A stretch of DNA of 64,000 nt, from the NCBI GenBank assembly GCA_013339895.1, contig JABACO010000005.1:9265898-9329897 (forward strand), given 5' to 3'. This document shows, piece by piece, positions 42,424 through 53,029 of the stretch. The position numbers and the translations under genes are program-made. How positions within the stretch are numbered: position 1 is the first letter of the stretch; each line of letters begins with the position of its first letter. The notes under the pieces were generated by a model. The model was not told the DNA's origin and ran no database searches. It saw only the letters and a list, made by a program, of their open reading frames with translations. Source of the DNA: Ephydatia muelleri (Eukaryota; Porifera; Demospongiae; Spongillida; Spongillidae).

Positions 42424-42775
42424 TGTAGTATACTAGGGTCTATTGGACAATGGTAGTAACTAACCTTGATTTGTACTGTAATTGTGTAGATGAGACGGTA
42501 GTCTGGCATTTCAGGTTGTACTTGTCATCCACCTGGCATTACAGGTCCAAACTGGTTTTCTGGACTGGACAAACTGGTTTTGGGACAACTATTTAATCCT
42601 CGAGCAGGTTCAGGACAGCGAAGGCTGCAGGAAGCGGATTCCACCCTGGACTCAGATTGGTTCACTGGTGTTTCTGTGTGTGCCTTGTAAGACATTGTGG
42701 CGAATTAACTTGGTGTGTCCAAGCTAGACTGTTGGCGCGTAACGGCTGCAGGCAGCGTACCGTGAACACTATACA
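42424..42775 (+). repeat. 5' LTR of the young Gypsy element
   Basis: Begins TGTAGTATACTAGGG and ends ACTATACA. It differs from the 3' LTR by about five substitutions and a few small indels. Confidence 0.95.
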
Positions 42776-42795
42776 TTGGCGACGAGGGAAAGCGA

Positions 42796-43671
42796 ATGTC
42801 TCTACTTGGCTCTGTGGGACCCTTCGACCGTGACACTGATAACTGGACTTCATATTGTGAACGCTTGGAGCAGTTCTTTCTAGCAAATGGGGTCGCGGGA
42901 GAGGAGAAACAGCGAGCTGTTTTACTGAGTGCATGTGGCCCTACTACGTATGAACTTATTAGTAGCTTGGTGGCCCCTAGAAAGCCTACAGATGACAGCT
43001 TTGCTGAACTGGTGGAGTTGGTTCGTAATCATGTTTCACCTCCTCCTTCCGCAGTTGTCCAACGCTTCCATTTTAATTCCCGCACCCAGAAGGACGGCGA
43101 GACTGTCGGGCAATTCGTGGCGGAACTTCGTCGGTTGTCCGAGTTCTGTGAGTTTGGACCTACCCTTGACGGTATGCTGCGGGACCGCCTCGTGTGTGGC
43201 GTACGAGATTCCAGAGTTCAAAGAAGATTGTTGTCCGAGGTGAACCTGACGTTTTCCAAAGCTTTCGAGCTAGCGAAAGCAGCTGAGTTGGCGGAACAGA
43301 GCGTTGCAGATCTCCAGCGTCCAGTTGACACGGCCTCAGTCCACGCTGTCCAACCAGTACCACCGTCTTCGGTTAGCTGTCATCGTTGCGGGGGGAAGCA
43401 CAACGCATCCAGCTGTCGCGTGAAGTCCGCCGTGTGTTACAACTGCGGTAAGCCTGGGCATTTCGCTCGGGTTTGTCGGAGTGCTTCCAAAAAGAGGACG
43501 GAAGGATGCAGAGAGACCATCTGGACAGGCGCCAGAGGAAACTGGAAACACTTATACACTGTTTACTGTGAAGGATCCGTCACAAACCCCACTGACATTA
43601 GCGGTTACGATCAACGGCGCGGACTTGGTCATGGAAGTGGATACTGGAGCCGCAGCGTCTATCATCAGTGA
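42796..43671 (+). CDS. Gag of the young Gypsy element
   Basis: A 291-residue frame from ATG at 42796. The capsid-like part includes FFLANGVAGEEKQRAVLLSA, a segment seen in many Gypsy Gag proteins. Two CCHC zinc knuckles follow: CHRCGGKHNASSC and CYNCGKPGHFARVC. The pol frame overlaps its 3' end (from 43481) in the next frame (+1 relative to Gag), so Pol may be made by frameshifting, or the shift may be a mutation. It forms the particle that packages element RNA in the cytoplasm. Confidence 0.9.
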   Translation: MSLLGSVGPFDRDTDNWTSYCERLEQFFLANGVAGEEKQRAVLLSACGPTTYELISSLVAPRKPTDDSFAELVELVRNHVSPPPSAVVQRFHFNSRTQKDGETVGQFVAELRRLSEFCEFGPTLDGMLRDRLVCGVRDSRVQRRLLSEVNLTFSKAFELAKAAELAEQSVADLQRPVDTASVHAVQPVPPSSVSCHRCGGKHNASSCRVKSAVCYNCGKPGHFARVCRSASKKRTEGCRETIWTGARGNWKHLYTVYCEGSVTNPTDISGYDQRRGLGHGSGYWSRSVYHQ

Positions 43672-46600
43672 GACAACCTTTCACCGATTGTGGGCAGACG
43701 CTGCAGCAAGACCCTCTTTAAAAAAAACGAACATGCGTCTGCGTACCTACACGGGGGAGATGTTGGTCATAAAGGGAAGTATCTCAGTGAGCGTGTGCTG
43801 TCGCAGCGTCCGGGCTCTTCTGGATCTGTTGGTAGTGGCAGGTACTGGTCCCTCGCTGATGGGAAGAAATTGGCTGCATAAATTGAAACCTGCACTATCG
43901 GTGTTTCACACAAGGGCGGACAATGATGTACAGGAGTTGCTAGGCAGACATGAGGACCTGTTCAAAGACGAGCTGGGCCTGTTAAAAGGATGTGCTGTTA
44001 CAATCCGGGTGAAGGCTTCAGCTAAACCTGTCGTTTTACAAACCACGCACAGTGCCTTTTGCTTTGCGGGGGAGGGTCGAACAGGAGCTAGACAGACTGG
44101 AGAGAATGGGCGTCATCGAAGCAGTGACATTTTCGGAGTGGGCTGCCCCCATTGTACCTATTGTGAAACAAGATGGCAGCATTCGCATTTGTGGGGACTA
44201 CAAACTCACCGTAAATCGGGTGGCAGACCTGGAGTCCTACCCACTTCCTCGGATAGATGACTTGCTGGCTTCCTTGGGAAAGGGGCAGTTGTTCTCCAAA
44301 CTGGATCTAGCAAACGCTTACTTGCAACTGGCTCTAGACGAGGATTCCAAGAAGTTTGTGTCTATCTCCACTCAAAAAGGGCTTTACAGATATAATCGAC
44401 TTCCATTTGGGGTTGCCTCTGCACCGGCTATCTTCCAGCGCACCATGGAAGGCCTCCTTGGTGATATCCCTAATGTCCATGTCTACCTAGATGACATACT
44501 GGTGTCAGGGTCAACAAGGAGAGAACATCTGCTTACCTTGGAGAAAGTGTTATCGCGACTGGAGCAAGCGGGTATGAGGCTGAAGGAATCAAAATGCAGA
44601 TTCATGCTACCTAGTGTGGAGTACTTGGGGCATCACATCTCTGCTGACGGGATCCGGCCAACAGAGGAAAAAAGGCGTGCAATCGTGAATGCACCCAGCC
44701 CTCAAGACACCACTCAGTTAAAATCGTTCCTAGGGTTAGTAACTTATTATGGCAAGTTCCTTCCTCATCTAGCGGATGTCTTGGCTCCCCTGTACAAACT
44801 CCTGTACAAAACATCATCCCTGGCATTGGGGGTTAGAGCAGGAGGCGGCTTTTAACAAAGCAAAGTCACTACTGACATCCGAAACCTTACTTGTACACTA
44901 TGACCCTGATAAGAAACTGGCCCTCTCTTGTGATGCATCTCCATATGGGCTTGGGGTTGTTTTGTCACACTTGATGGAAGATGGATCGGAGAGGCCTGTT
45001 GCTTATGCTTCCCGCTCATTGGCTCCAGCTGAGAAGAAGTACTCCCAGATTGAGAAAGAAGGGCTGGCCATTGTGTTTGGGGTGAAGAAATTCCACCAGT
45101 ATCTGCTGGGAAGAAGATTCATTGTGTTTTCGGACCACAAACCTCTGCAGTATTTATTCAGCGAAGATAGACCAGTTCCACCCATGGCTTCAGCCAGAAT
45201 TCAGAGGTGGGCACTAACTCTGAGTGCATACTGCTACAAGATGGTGTTTAGGCCCGGGAAGAATCAAGCAAATGCTGATGGATTGAGCAGACTACCGCTT
45301 GATGAGGCCCCAGAGTGCATCTCTCTTCCTGGAGATACAGTGCTCATGATGGAGGCCCTCTCTGACACTGAGTCTCCTGTGACAACAACTGCCATTAGAT
45401 TGTGGACGGACAGAGACCCTGACCTATCCAAGGTGCGGCATATGGTGTTACATGGCTGGCCAGCGGGGACAGGGGTTAAGAAGGAGTGGCAACCATACAA
45501 ACAGAGACAACTGGAGTTAAGTGTGCACGGTGGTTGTGTGCTATGGGGAAGTCTGGTGGTAATTCCTACTTGTGGTAGACAAGCTGTGATTCGCATGTTG
45601 CACGAGGGTCACCCAGGAATCTGCAGGATGAAGTCCCTGGCCAGAAGTATAGTATGGTGGCCTGGGGTGGATGCTGACTTGGAGGCTAAGGTGAGCACTT
45701 GTGAGGCATGCCAGGCTAATCGGAAGTCTCCTCCTAAAGCTCCCCTTCATCCATGGGAGTGGCCATCAAAGCCTTGGTCACGGTTACATGTGGACTTTGC
45801 AGGTCCATTTCAGGGAAAGATCTTGTTTGTCCTGGTGGATGCACATTCCAAATGGCTGGAAGCATCTATAGTGGCATCCACTTCATCGGAGCAGGCGATT
45901 AAGGCATTGAGGAGAGTGTTTGCTACACATGGTCTTCCAGAGGTCTTGGTATCGGATAATGGCACAGCTTTTACCAGCACAGAATTCCAGACGTTTGTGA
46001 AGCGTAATGGGTTCAGACATGTCAAAACAGCACCGTACCACCCAGCTAGCAATGGCTTAGCTGAGCGTGCTGTGCAGACAGTGAAGGAAGCACTGAAAAA
46101 GTCATTAGGTGATATGGAAGCTTGCTTAATACGTTTCCTTTTCAATACAGGCTAACCCCACACTCAACAACGGGTCGTTCACCGGCTGAGCTGCTTCTTG
46201 GTCGTCAACCAAGATCGCACCTTGATTTCATGGTTCCTGAAAGGCAGGACAAAGAATGCAAAAACACAGACCTGGAGTCACATGTAAGAAAAAACCAAGA
46301 ACGCCAGAAGACAGGACATGACCAGCATGCTCGATATCGCTCATTCAATGTTGGAGATGCAGTGTACGTGCTAAACCACAGGGGCTCACCTAAATGGATT
46401 TCAGCAGTGGTGGCAAAGTGTTCCGGCCCTCTGTCATTGGTGGTAAAGTTTCCAGATGGACGTGAGGCACGTTATCATGTTGATCATGTTAAGGCTCGGG
46501 CAACAAGGGGCACTGTTGAAGATGGGGAAGACTGTGACCCTTTTGCTGGGGAAGCAGAAAATGACAATGACCAGGTACCAAAGGTTCCCATTATAGTCGA

Positions 46601-46724
46601 GGAGCCAGCTGGGGATGCTCCAGAACAGACAGAAGAACCACAAGCACCTGAAGTACCTGAACCACTGACGGTTCCTCTTGTGCCAGCACTCCGCCGATCA
46701 TTGCGTCACCAGTGCCCCGCCTGA
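43481..46724 (+). pseudogene. Pol of the young Gypsy element, interrupted by three frameshifts
   Basis: Protease (VDTGAAASII, catalytic DTG at about 43640), then reverse transcriptase with YLDD at 44484-44495 and the LPFGVASAPAIFQ block, RNase H (SCDASPYGLG; FSDHKPLQYL), H2C2 zinc region (HEGHPGICRM to CEACQ), integrase core (VDFAGPF, SDNGTAF, SNGLAERAVQ) and a C-terminal domain ending at 46724 in an acidic Pro-rich tail. The reading frame changes at about 44035-44050, 44815-44825 and 46125-46135. All catalytic motifs are intact. The few LTR differences say the insertion is recent, so the shifts are either young mutations or base-calling errors. Confidence 0.9.
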
Positions 46725-46756
46725 TTTTTATGGGACTAGGTCTAAGTGAGGGGGAG

Positions 46757-47104
46757 TGTAGTATACTAGGGTCTATTGGACAATGGTAGTAACTAACCTT
46801 GATTTGTACTGTAATTGTGTAGATGAGACGGTAGTCTGGCATTTCGGGTTGTACTTGCCATCCACCTGGCATTACAGGTCCGAACTGGTTTTCTGGACTG
46901 GACAAACTGGTTTTGGGAATTTAATCCTCGAGCAGGTTCAGGACAGCACCGGAAGGCTGCAGGAAGCGGTTCCACCCTGGACTCAGATTGGTTCACTGGT
47001 GTTTCTGTGTGTGCCTTGTAAGACATTGTGGCGAATTAACTTGGTGTGTCTAAGCTAGACTGTTGGCGCGTAACGGCTGCAGGCAGCGTACCGTGAACAT
47101 TACA
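46757..47104 (+). repeat. 3' LTR of the young Gypsy element
   Basis: Begins TGTAGTATACTAGGG and ends GAACATTACA, directly followed by the GAGAC target duplicate. Confidence 0.95.
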
Positions 47105-48746
47105 GAGACCTTCAGACTGAGGATGGTATGGTGTAGTGTGCATCTTTTCAATTGCAACAAGTCGACACAGCTGTGTCACCACATCTCCCTCAAACTGTCT
47201 GCCTCGGTCAGAGTGTAACTTTTCTGGTAGAGAGAACCGGCAGAACATCTCATCCAGTAACTTTTTGCCACAGTTACTGCTTCCTGATTGCGGATTGTAT
47301 ATGCCTCCATCCACTTGGTAAAGTAGTCCCCTGCCACCAGAACGTATTTATATCCGGATTATGTTGTTGGGAGTTGCTCCAGGATATCGACAGCTACCAT
47401 TTGCATCGGTGACCCCACGGCAATACATTGGAGGGGTGCTCTGTTGTTAGGTGCTGGTGTTTAACGTCGTCAGCAGGGGGAACAGGTTCAACACCACTCC
47501 CAGACTGCCAGTGCCCAGGCCAGTAAAACCGTTTCTTCAGTGTTTGAAGGGTTTTCTCCTCTCCTAAGTGCCCACCCATTGCACCTTCATGAACTTCTTT
47601 GAGAACATTATCTCGTATGCATCGTGGAACCACGAGTTGGTAGCGGATACCTGATGGCTGTGCAGTGTCCAGGAAAAGCCTGTACAACACTCCATTGGAA
47701 ATGGTGAGCTGGTCCCAAATTTGTAACAGCCAACGTAGTTCAAGGCTTTATGCTGCTTCTTGTGCTGGAGCAATACGCTCATTAGACTGCTTTGCAGTGA
47801 TGATAAGCTGCAGCTCCTGGTCCTCCATCTGCTTCTCTTTGATGTTGGCAGAGACATATGATGATAGCTGTAAGGTGGCTATGGTTGCAGACTCATTGTT
47901 CTTATCATCTTCTCCTGTGTGGCCACATTGCCTGCATGGCAACCTGGAAAGAGCATCCGCATTCTGATATCTCTGACCTGGCCGGTGGATGATATTGAAG
48001 TCCAACTCTTGCAGTTGTTCTAGCCACCAAGCTACTTGACCTTCAGGTTCTTTAACACCATATAGCCAGGTCAGTGGAGCATGATCTATCCGCAATGTGA
48101 AGCGATGTCCCAAAAGGTAGGGTTGAAAGTGGGCTGTAAATGACACCACAGAAAGTAGCTCCTTCCTAGTCACACAGTAGTTCCTCTCTGCCTTGCTCAG
48201 TAACCTACTGGCGTATGCCAACACCTGTTTGTTATCCTGCTCATCCAGTTGAGACAATACAGCTCCTATAGCATCATTCCTAGCGTCAGTGTTCAGAAGG
48301 AAGGGAAGCTTAAAGTTAGGGTAACTGAGGACGGGAGGGAAAGAGAGATGGTTGCAGAGGTGCTCAAATGACTGCTGACGCTCACTTGTCCAATTAAAGG
48401 ACGTAGTGCATGCGTTCGGTCAGTTTGTTTAACGGTTTAGCAATGTGAGCAAAGTTCCGTATAAACCGACGGTAGTAGTTGGCCAGTCCAAGGAATTGTT
48501 GTACTTCCTTGGCAGATGCTGGAATGGGCAAATGCTGCACTTTTGCTGTTTTTTCTGGATCAGCTGCAATGTCATCCTTGGACACGGTGTGGCCTACGTA
48601 GCGGACTTCTTCTTTTAAAAGGGAACACTTTTCTGGTTTTATCTTCAACCCAGCATCCAATATGCGCGAGAACACCAGATCCAGATTTTTCAAATGCTCC
48701 TCAAATGTCTTACCCATGACAATGCTGTCATCAAGATTGTAACGGG
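47105..48746 (-). pseudogene. Old Ty3/Gypsy element, RT to integrase part (split by insertion, 5' truncated)
   Basis: Minus strand in order: RT from the catalytic YxDD region (here NLDD at about 48735) with EEHLKNLDLVFSRIL and KPEKCSLLKEEVRYVGH, then RNase H (YCVTRKELLSVVSF, LRIDHAPLTWL, NADALSRLPCRQCG), H2C2 zinc region, then integrase core (VAVDILEQL, HSDRGRQFEGD, YHPQSEGL) ending at the young insertion. Small frame breaks and stops show decay. Everything upstream of the RT catalytic site is missing at about 48746, where unrelated sequence and a CCCA repeat begin. Confidence 0.9.
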
Positions 48747-48834
48747 TAGAGCAAACTGGAAGATCGATAGGTAAACTGTATATATTTTAGTTGGGAATGT
48801 ATATAGGCCATTATTTCCTTTCAGTGTTTGTCTG

Positions 48835-49072
48835 ACAATCCATCCACCCATCCACCCACCCACCCACTCACCCACCCACCCACCCACCCACCCACCCACC
48901 CACCCACCCACCCACCCACCCACCCACCCACCCACCCACCCACCCACCCACCCACCCACCCACCCACCCACCCACCCACCCACCCACCCACCCACCCACC
49001 CACCCACCCACCCACCCACCCACCCACCCACCCACCCACCCACCCACCCACCCACCCACCCACCCACCCACC
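48835..49072. repeat. (CCCA)n microsatellite, about 240 bp
   Basis: Roughly 58 units of CCCA with a few ATCC and CTCA variants at the left edge. It adjoins the truncated end of the old Gypsy element. Frames over it encode GWVG or PTHP strings and are not genes. Confidence 0.95.
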
Positions 49073-49831
49073 ACAAAGTCAATGTATACAGCATCTATTT
49101 TCATGTGATGACTCACTGGAGATGTCCAATCATTTAATGATGCCAATCACTGAGCTAGTAGCAGTGAGACAATGGATTGTGCCAGTGAATAGAGGCAGGA
49201 AGGAGGATGATGCTGTTTTACCAAGTCAGACAGAGAAGTGGGTGGAGATGCAATACTGGAATGCTCATGGCAGAGATACCCGCTTTTTGCATATGCCTCG
49301 AACTGATTCAATACTAGTCTCCCAATGCAGTGTCCCATTGGATTGTGACTCTTCTTCGTAGACATGACCTCCTCAGTAATGTGCACGGAGTAGCAATACC
49401 CTTCTGTCCACCTAGCTTAAACTCTTACTCTTTCCTGCTGATTGTGAGCAAGAAATGATTCATTTATATTTACTTTCCAGCGAGGAGGAGGAGGAGTATT
49501 CCCTACGTGCCTGCCTTTGTTCTCTACAAACCAATGACGAAACTGCTCATTTTTTGTGTTCTCGTTCGATTACAACAACTAAGTAAACGATCTTATCAGC
49601 AGCTCTAAGTGTGTTTTTAATGACTTCATAATCATAGAATCTGGTTTTTCTACTCCCCTACAAACCGCAGTTTGTATTGGATTTAATAAAAACAAAACAT
49701 TACCCGCCGTTTCTCTCTATATATGCAACATAATTTTGCAGCTATGCTGTAGGCAAATTTTGCGGGGAAAACCAGCCAGGTAATATTGCCTATTGATGAT
49801 AGTTGGTTACCTTTGTGAGCATTTGGACACA

Positions 49832-51115
49832 ATGGGTCAAGGCAATTCGCGTATTCAACAGACGGACTGCCAATATAACGATCAGTTTCTGATCATCGGC
49901 AATCCCACGGAAAAGGTCGAATTTGACACGACTCAGAGCCATCTCGTGAGCTTTGCGATCGACTACCAGAGTCACGAGAAGTGCAAGCCATTGGGCTCCT
50001 CCGTTATGAACGATGCCAAGCTCGTCTCTAACACCTTCGTACAGATCGGTGTTGTGACCGAAGACAACACAACGATTCACGTAGCCAGTCAAAATCCAAT
50101 GGACTGCACATTTGAAGGCATGAAACGGTGCTTCATTCATGCGGCCGAATCTGTGGAGGCAGATGGAATGTTCGTGTTTCATTTCTGCGGCCACGGTATG
50201 CAGTTTGGAGACAATGAATGGGGACTCGTGCCTTCCGACTTCGATTACTCGTGCAGCACCTTGATTACCGCTGGCATCCTGAACGATTGGCTGAAGAAAG
50301 CGAGTTGCCAAGCCAAACACGTTCTCTTCGCATTGGACTGCTGCCACGCTGGTGGCATCGGCGACGCTCTGACGATCATCCAACCGCTCCACCGCAGCCT
50401 GTTCGTCGTAAGCGCCTGCACCGCCAATGAGAGTTCTTACATCGTAGGCACTCTGGGCCACTCCATGTTCAGCTACTTCCTTGCCGATGCAGCCAGAAAG
50501 CAGACCAGCGACCCTCAGAAGCTACCCTTGTACAACATTATGAGGGAGTGTCGAACCTGCTGCATGGCCCTCTCCTCCCTATTGGTCAAATATGAGGCAC
50601 CCGGGAGAGTATCGAGTTGCCAAATCGATCCCAAAATTACGTTTACCGAAGTAGCTCAAGCGGATAACGATGATGAAACGGACGGCGTGCCCGAATCAGG
50701 TCGCTTCGAGTACGTGACAAAGCACTTCGACTACGAGGCCCCTAAGCTGACATTGCATGCTGAAACCAAAAGATGGCTGAAAAGCATCGTCGAATCAATT
50801 GCCATACTTCGTGACAGGGACCTTCTCAAAGATAAGGTGTTGAACACAGCAGTGTGCTCCATCATGATGAGCATCGCGTCCTATGAATTGGCTTTTCAAC
50901 GAGATAAGGTATCTCATCCCAATATCTTCATCGTAGCGTTTCTACACACAGCGTCTCTCTTCGACTTCCCGGATGTAGATGTAACGATTAATCACTTTAA
51001 ACATGGCTGGGGGTATTATGACTACGTCCTTCAACAGAACACAGCTATTGTAGACGACGTCAGTTACAAAGCTCTGCTCAACACAATACTAAAAGTGAAC
51101 AACGACAGAAGCTAA
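49832..51115 (+). CDS. Caspase-fold (C14, metacaspase-like) protease with N-myristoylation signal, intronless
   Basis: 427 residues from ATG at 49832. An in-frame upstream ATG at 49793 exists, but the second start gives MGQGNSRI, a good N-myristoylation signal (Gly2, Ser6). Residues 35-215 form a caspase-hemoglobinase fold: a first strand HLVSFAIDYQ, catalytic His121 in FHFCGHGMQ, then FALDCCHAGG with the nucleophile probably Cys171 (D-x-C-H-x-G), then SLFVVSACTANESSY and GHSMFSYFL. The His and Cys motifs are closer to metacaspases and orthocaspases (SGHG, DSCHSG) than to animal caspases (QACRG). Residues about 280-427 are a helical domain of unknown type. Such proteases cleave after Arg/Lys or Asp depending on the family. 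Myristoylation would place it at membranes. I see no death-fold domain. The frame is intact, so it is likely a working gene. Confidence 0.85.
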   Translation: MGQGNSRIQQTDCQYNDQFLIIGNPTEKVEFDTTQSHLVSFAIDYQSHEKCKPLGSSVMNDAKLVSNTFVQIGVVTEDNTTIHVASQNPMDCTFEGMKRCFIHAAESVEADGMFVFHFCGHGMQFGDNEWGLVPSDFDYSCSTLITAGILNDWLKKASCQAKHVLFALDCCHAGGIGDALTIIQPLHRSLFVVSACTANESSYIVGTLGHSMFSYFLADAARKQTSDPQKLPLYNIMRECRTCCMALSSLLVKYEAPGRVSSCQIDPKITFTEVAQADNDDETDGVPESGRFEYVTKHFDYEAPKLTLHAETKRWLKSIVESIAILRDRDLLKDKVLNTAVCSIMMSIASYELAFQRDKVSHPNIFIVAFLHTASLFDFPDVDVTINHFKHGWGYYDYVLQQNTAIVDDVSYKALLNTILKVNNDRS

Positions 51116-51680
51116 CTGTGCAAATGCATGGGATGGTGTGATCGTGTTAACATGTGTGAGATGATGATGTAACGAGTCCCCTATACATGCATAAACGTAG
51201 GTCGCCTCTCCAATTGCATTTAAAGTTTGGAACCTCAACCGAAATGCGCCTTTCACATACTGTACTACATAAACTTTAGTTGTTTTTTACCTTTTTTTTT
51301 TTTCATCCCTAAACAACAGGCCCGGCGCACTCCGATAAATATTGGTCTGGCCAAGGTGTGTGAGGGTTGAAAGCGAGGGGTTATGGAGGAGCGCTGTAAG
51401 CTCCCACAGACCCCAGAAGCGAACGTGTTTCAAACAGTTTGACGTCCCAAGAGTCCATAAAATCATTTTACAAAGCAAATTACAACTGAATGAAAAGCAG
51501 CGCTTGCATTGAAATGTATGGACTTATTGCCCTATAACCCTACAAAGGGATTAGATCCTGTTCACGTAAACTTTGAAGAAACAAAAACTCTGACAAACTA
51601 CTCACAATGGTGACCATGCAGGCCAGTGCTACACACGGTAATAAGTTAAGTTTTGAGCTGCTTTAATCTAGTAAGGTATT
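51116..51680. other. 3' region of the caspase-like gene, no further gene
   Basis: Contains a T-rich run at 51291-51303 and a GC-richer stretch (51315-51430) that looks like a fragment of a dispersed repeat, but I cannot assign it. Confidence 0.35.
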
Positions 51681-51685
51681 CCTGT

Positions 51686-51800
51686 CAGGGATTACCTTAC
51701 GAAAACGTCAGGTATTACTTTACAAAAACGTCAGGTATTACCTTACGAAAACGTCTGGTATTACCTTACGAAAACGTTAAGGTATAACTTTACGTTTTCA
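51686..51800. repeat. 27-bp tandem repeat, about four copies
   Basis: Units GGTATTACCTTACGAAAACG followed by TCA or TCT, with variants CTTTACAAAAACG and a last degenerate copy. Non-coding. Confidence 0.85.
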
Positions 51801-52168
51801 TGGATTTTACTGTTCTGAGTATTATCAATTATCCGCAACAAAATTAATGATGAACATGTTGACGCCCCCGCGTCACGTGACCATAAAAGAATGTGAAGAA
51901 CAAAGAGAAAACTTAGAAATAATGTATTGACTTGTTAGACCAAACGAACATGGGTTTCAGACATTCAGAAGTCAGTCCAAGCCCAGTGTGGGGGACAGCA
52001 GTAATGAAGGTCAAACCTGTGAAATACCTGTGGTCTTTTGTGGCTTTGTGGGGTATAATATCAAAGCATAGAAAAAGAGCGGCTGGTAACATGCCAGGCC
52101 AAATCTTACAACTATACTCAATGCAGTTTTTAGCAAATCAGTTATCAATTGTGGTTAAACTGTGATTT

Positions 52169-52247
52169 CATAATATCCAGGGGGATTTATTGCGGATTCG
52201 AGTATATAGAGGGAGGGAAACCACTATAAATCCCCCTGGATATTATG
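52169..52247. repeat. Short perfect inverted repeat (21-bp arms, 37-bp loop)
   Basis: CATAATATCCAGGGGGATTT plus A at 52169-52189 pairs with 52227-52247. A similar but diverged inverted structure (GGATGGATGAACACC and GTGTCATCCATCC; AATTCCCGTGGATATC) lies at about 56035-56130. It may be a small MITE family. Confidence 0.75.
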
Positions 52248-52845
52248 AATATCAAGGTTAACCACCGTAGTATGGATGAGTGATTGCCATCCATCCCCTA
52301 GCCCTGCACATTAAATGGAATAGCCCATTATTGATAAACAGTTAAGAATTGCATAGCTAAATGCATGGAGCCTTCAGTGATGAGTTGATGAGTTGGGTTG
52401 GGTTTGCATACCACTGTATATCAGAGAAAGTTGTTCATAATTTTGTCATACAGGCTGTAAGCAGAAACTATGGTTTGTCAATAAAAGGAATTCTCCCAAT
52501 CATCCAGTTTATTCTGTTTTTGTTTTTTTTAATACCTGGGTTTCAAAAACCTGGCCTAAAATTATGACATGAAGGCCTGGGCTGCCAAAGGCCGGGCAGG
52601 GTCAGGCCAGCAAGTTAATTGCAATTGTACAATTGTAAGTTAGCGTATAAACTAATTACGATTCCATTAATAACTAATTAGTACTAAGTAGTCTTCTATG
52701 GACCAACGACTCTCTGTGCCTGACAGCAAAAAGAAGGAACTCCGAAGAGCTAGAAAACGAGCGCCGGGCATCACATAGGACCGTTGTGCGTTGCAAGGTG
52801 TGCTTCAAACCGACTCTAAACCGCAAATTTCTGTTGCGCAAGGGC

Positions 52846-52905
52846 GGGGGGGGGGGGGGGGGGGGGGGGGGGGCTGGGAGGGCTATAGCCCCCCCCCCCC
52901 CCCCC
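52846..52905. repeat. Poly(G)28 - spacer - poly(C)17, potential hairpin
   Basis: G run at 52846-52873 followed after 15 bases by a C run at 52889-52905. The two can pair. Gly and Pro frames here are artefacts. Confidence 0.9.
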
Positions 52906-53029
52906 TTTCCTACCAGCCACGCACCTTCGGACAGCAGACCTATATATGTCACTTGTAGCATTACATTGCACGGAGGACCGGAGCACGCACACGACGGTGT
53001 TCAACACGCGTACTTTATCTTTTGAAGGA

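Larger units (their letters stand above)
42424..47104 (+). mobile_element. Young Ty3/Gypsy LTR retrotransposon, complete structure
   Basis: 4681 bp with two LTRs of 352 and 348 bp, TG...CA ends and a perfect 5-bp target duplication GAGAC (42419-42423 and 47105-47109). A primer-binding-site-like TTGGCGACGAGGGAAAGC starts right after the 5' LTR at 42776. A purine-rich tract (GTGAGGGGGAG) directly precedes the 3' LTR. Gag is followed by protease, RT, RNase H and integrase in the usual Gypsy order. It inserted into the integrase gene of an older Gypsy element on the opposite strand. Confidence 0.97.

Noticed and set aside
46122..46724. Independent gene at the end of the Gypsy element
   Set aside because: It continues the integrase C-terminal domain after a frameshift.
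48835..49072. Telomere-like repeat
   Set aside because: CCCA tetramers do not match known animal telomere units and the tract is internal.
49790..50461. 223-aa minus-strand frame over the caspase-like gene
   Set aside because: No recognisable domain, and it overlaps a well-supported sense gene.
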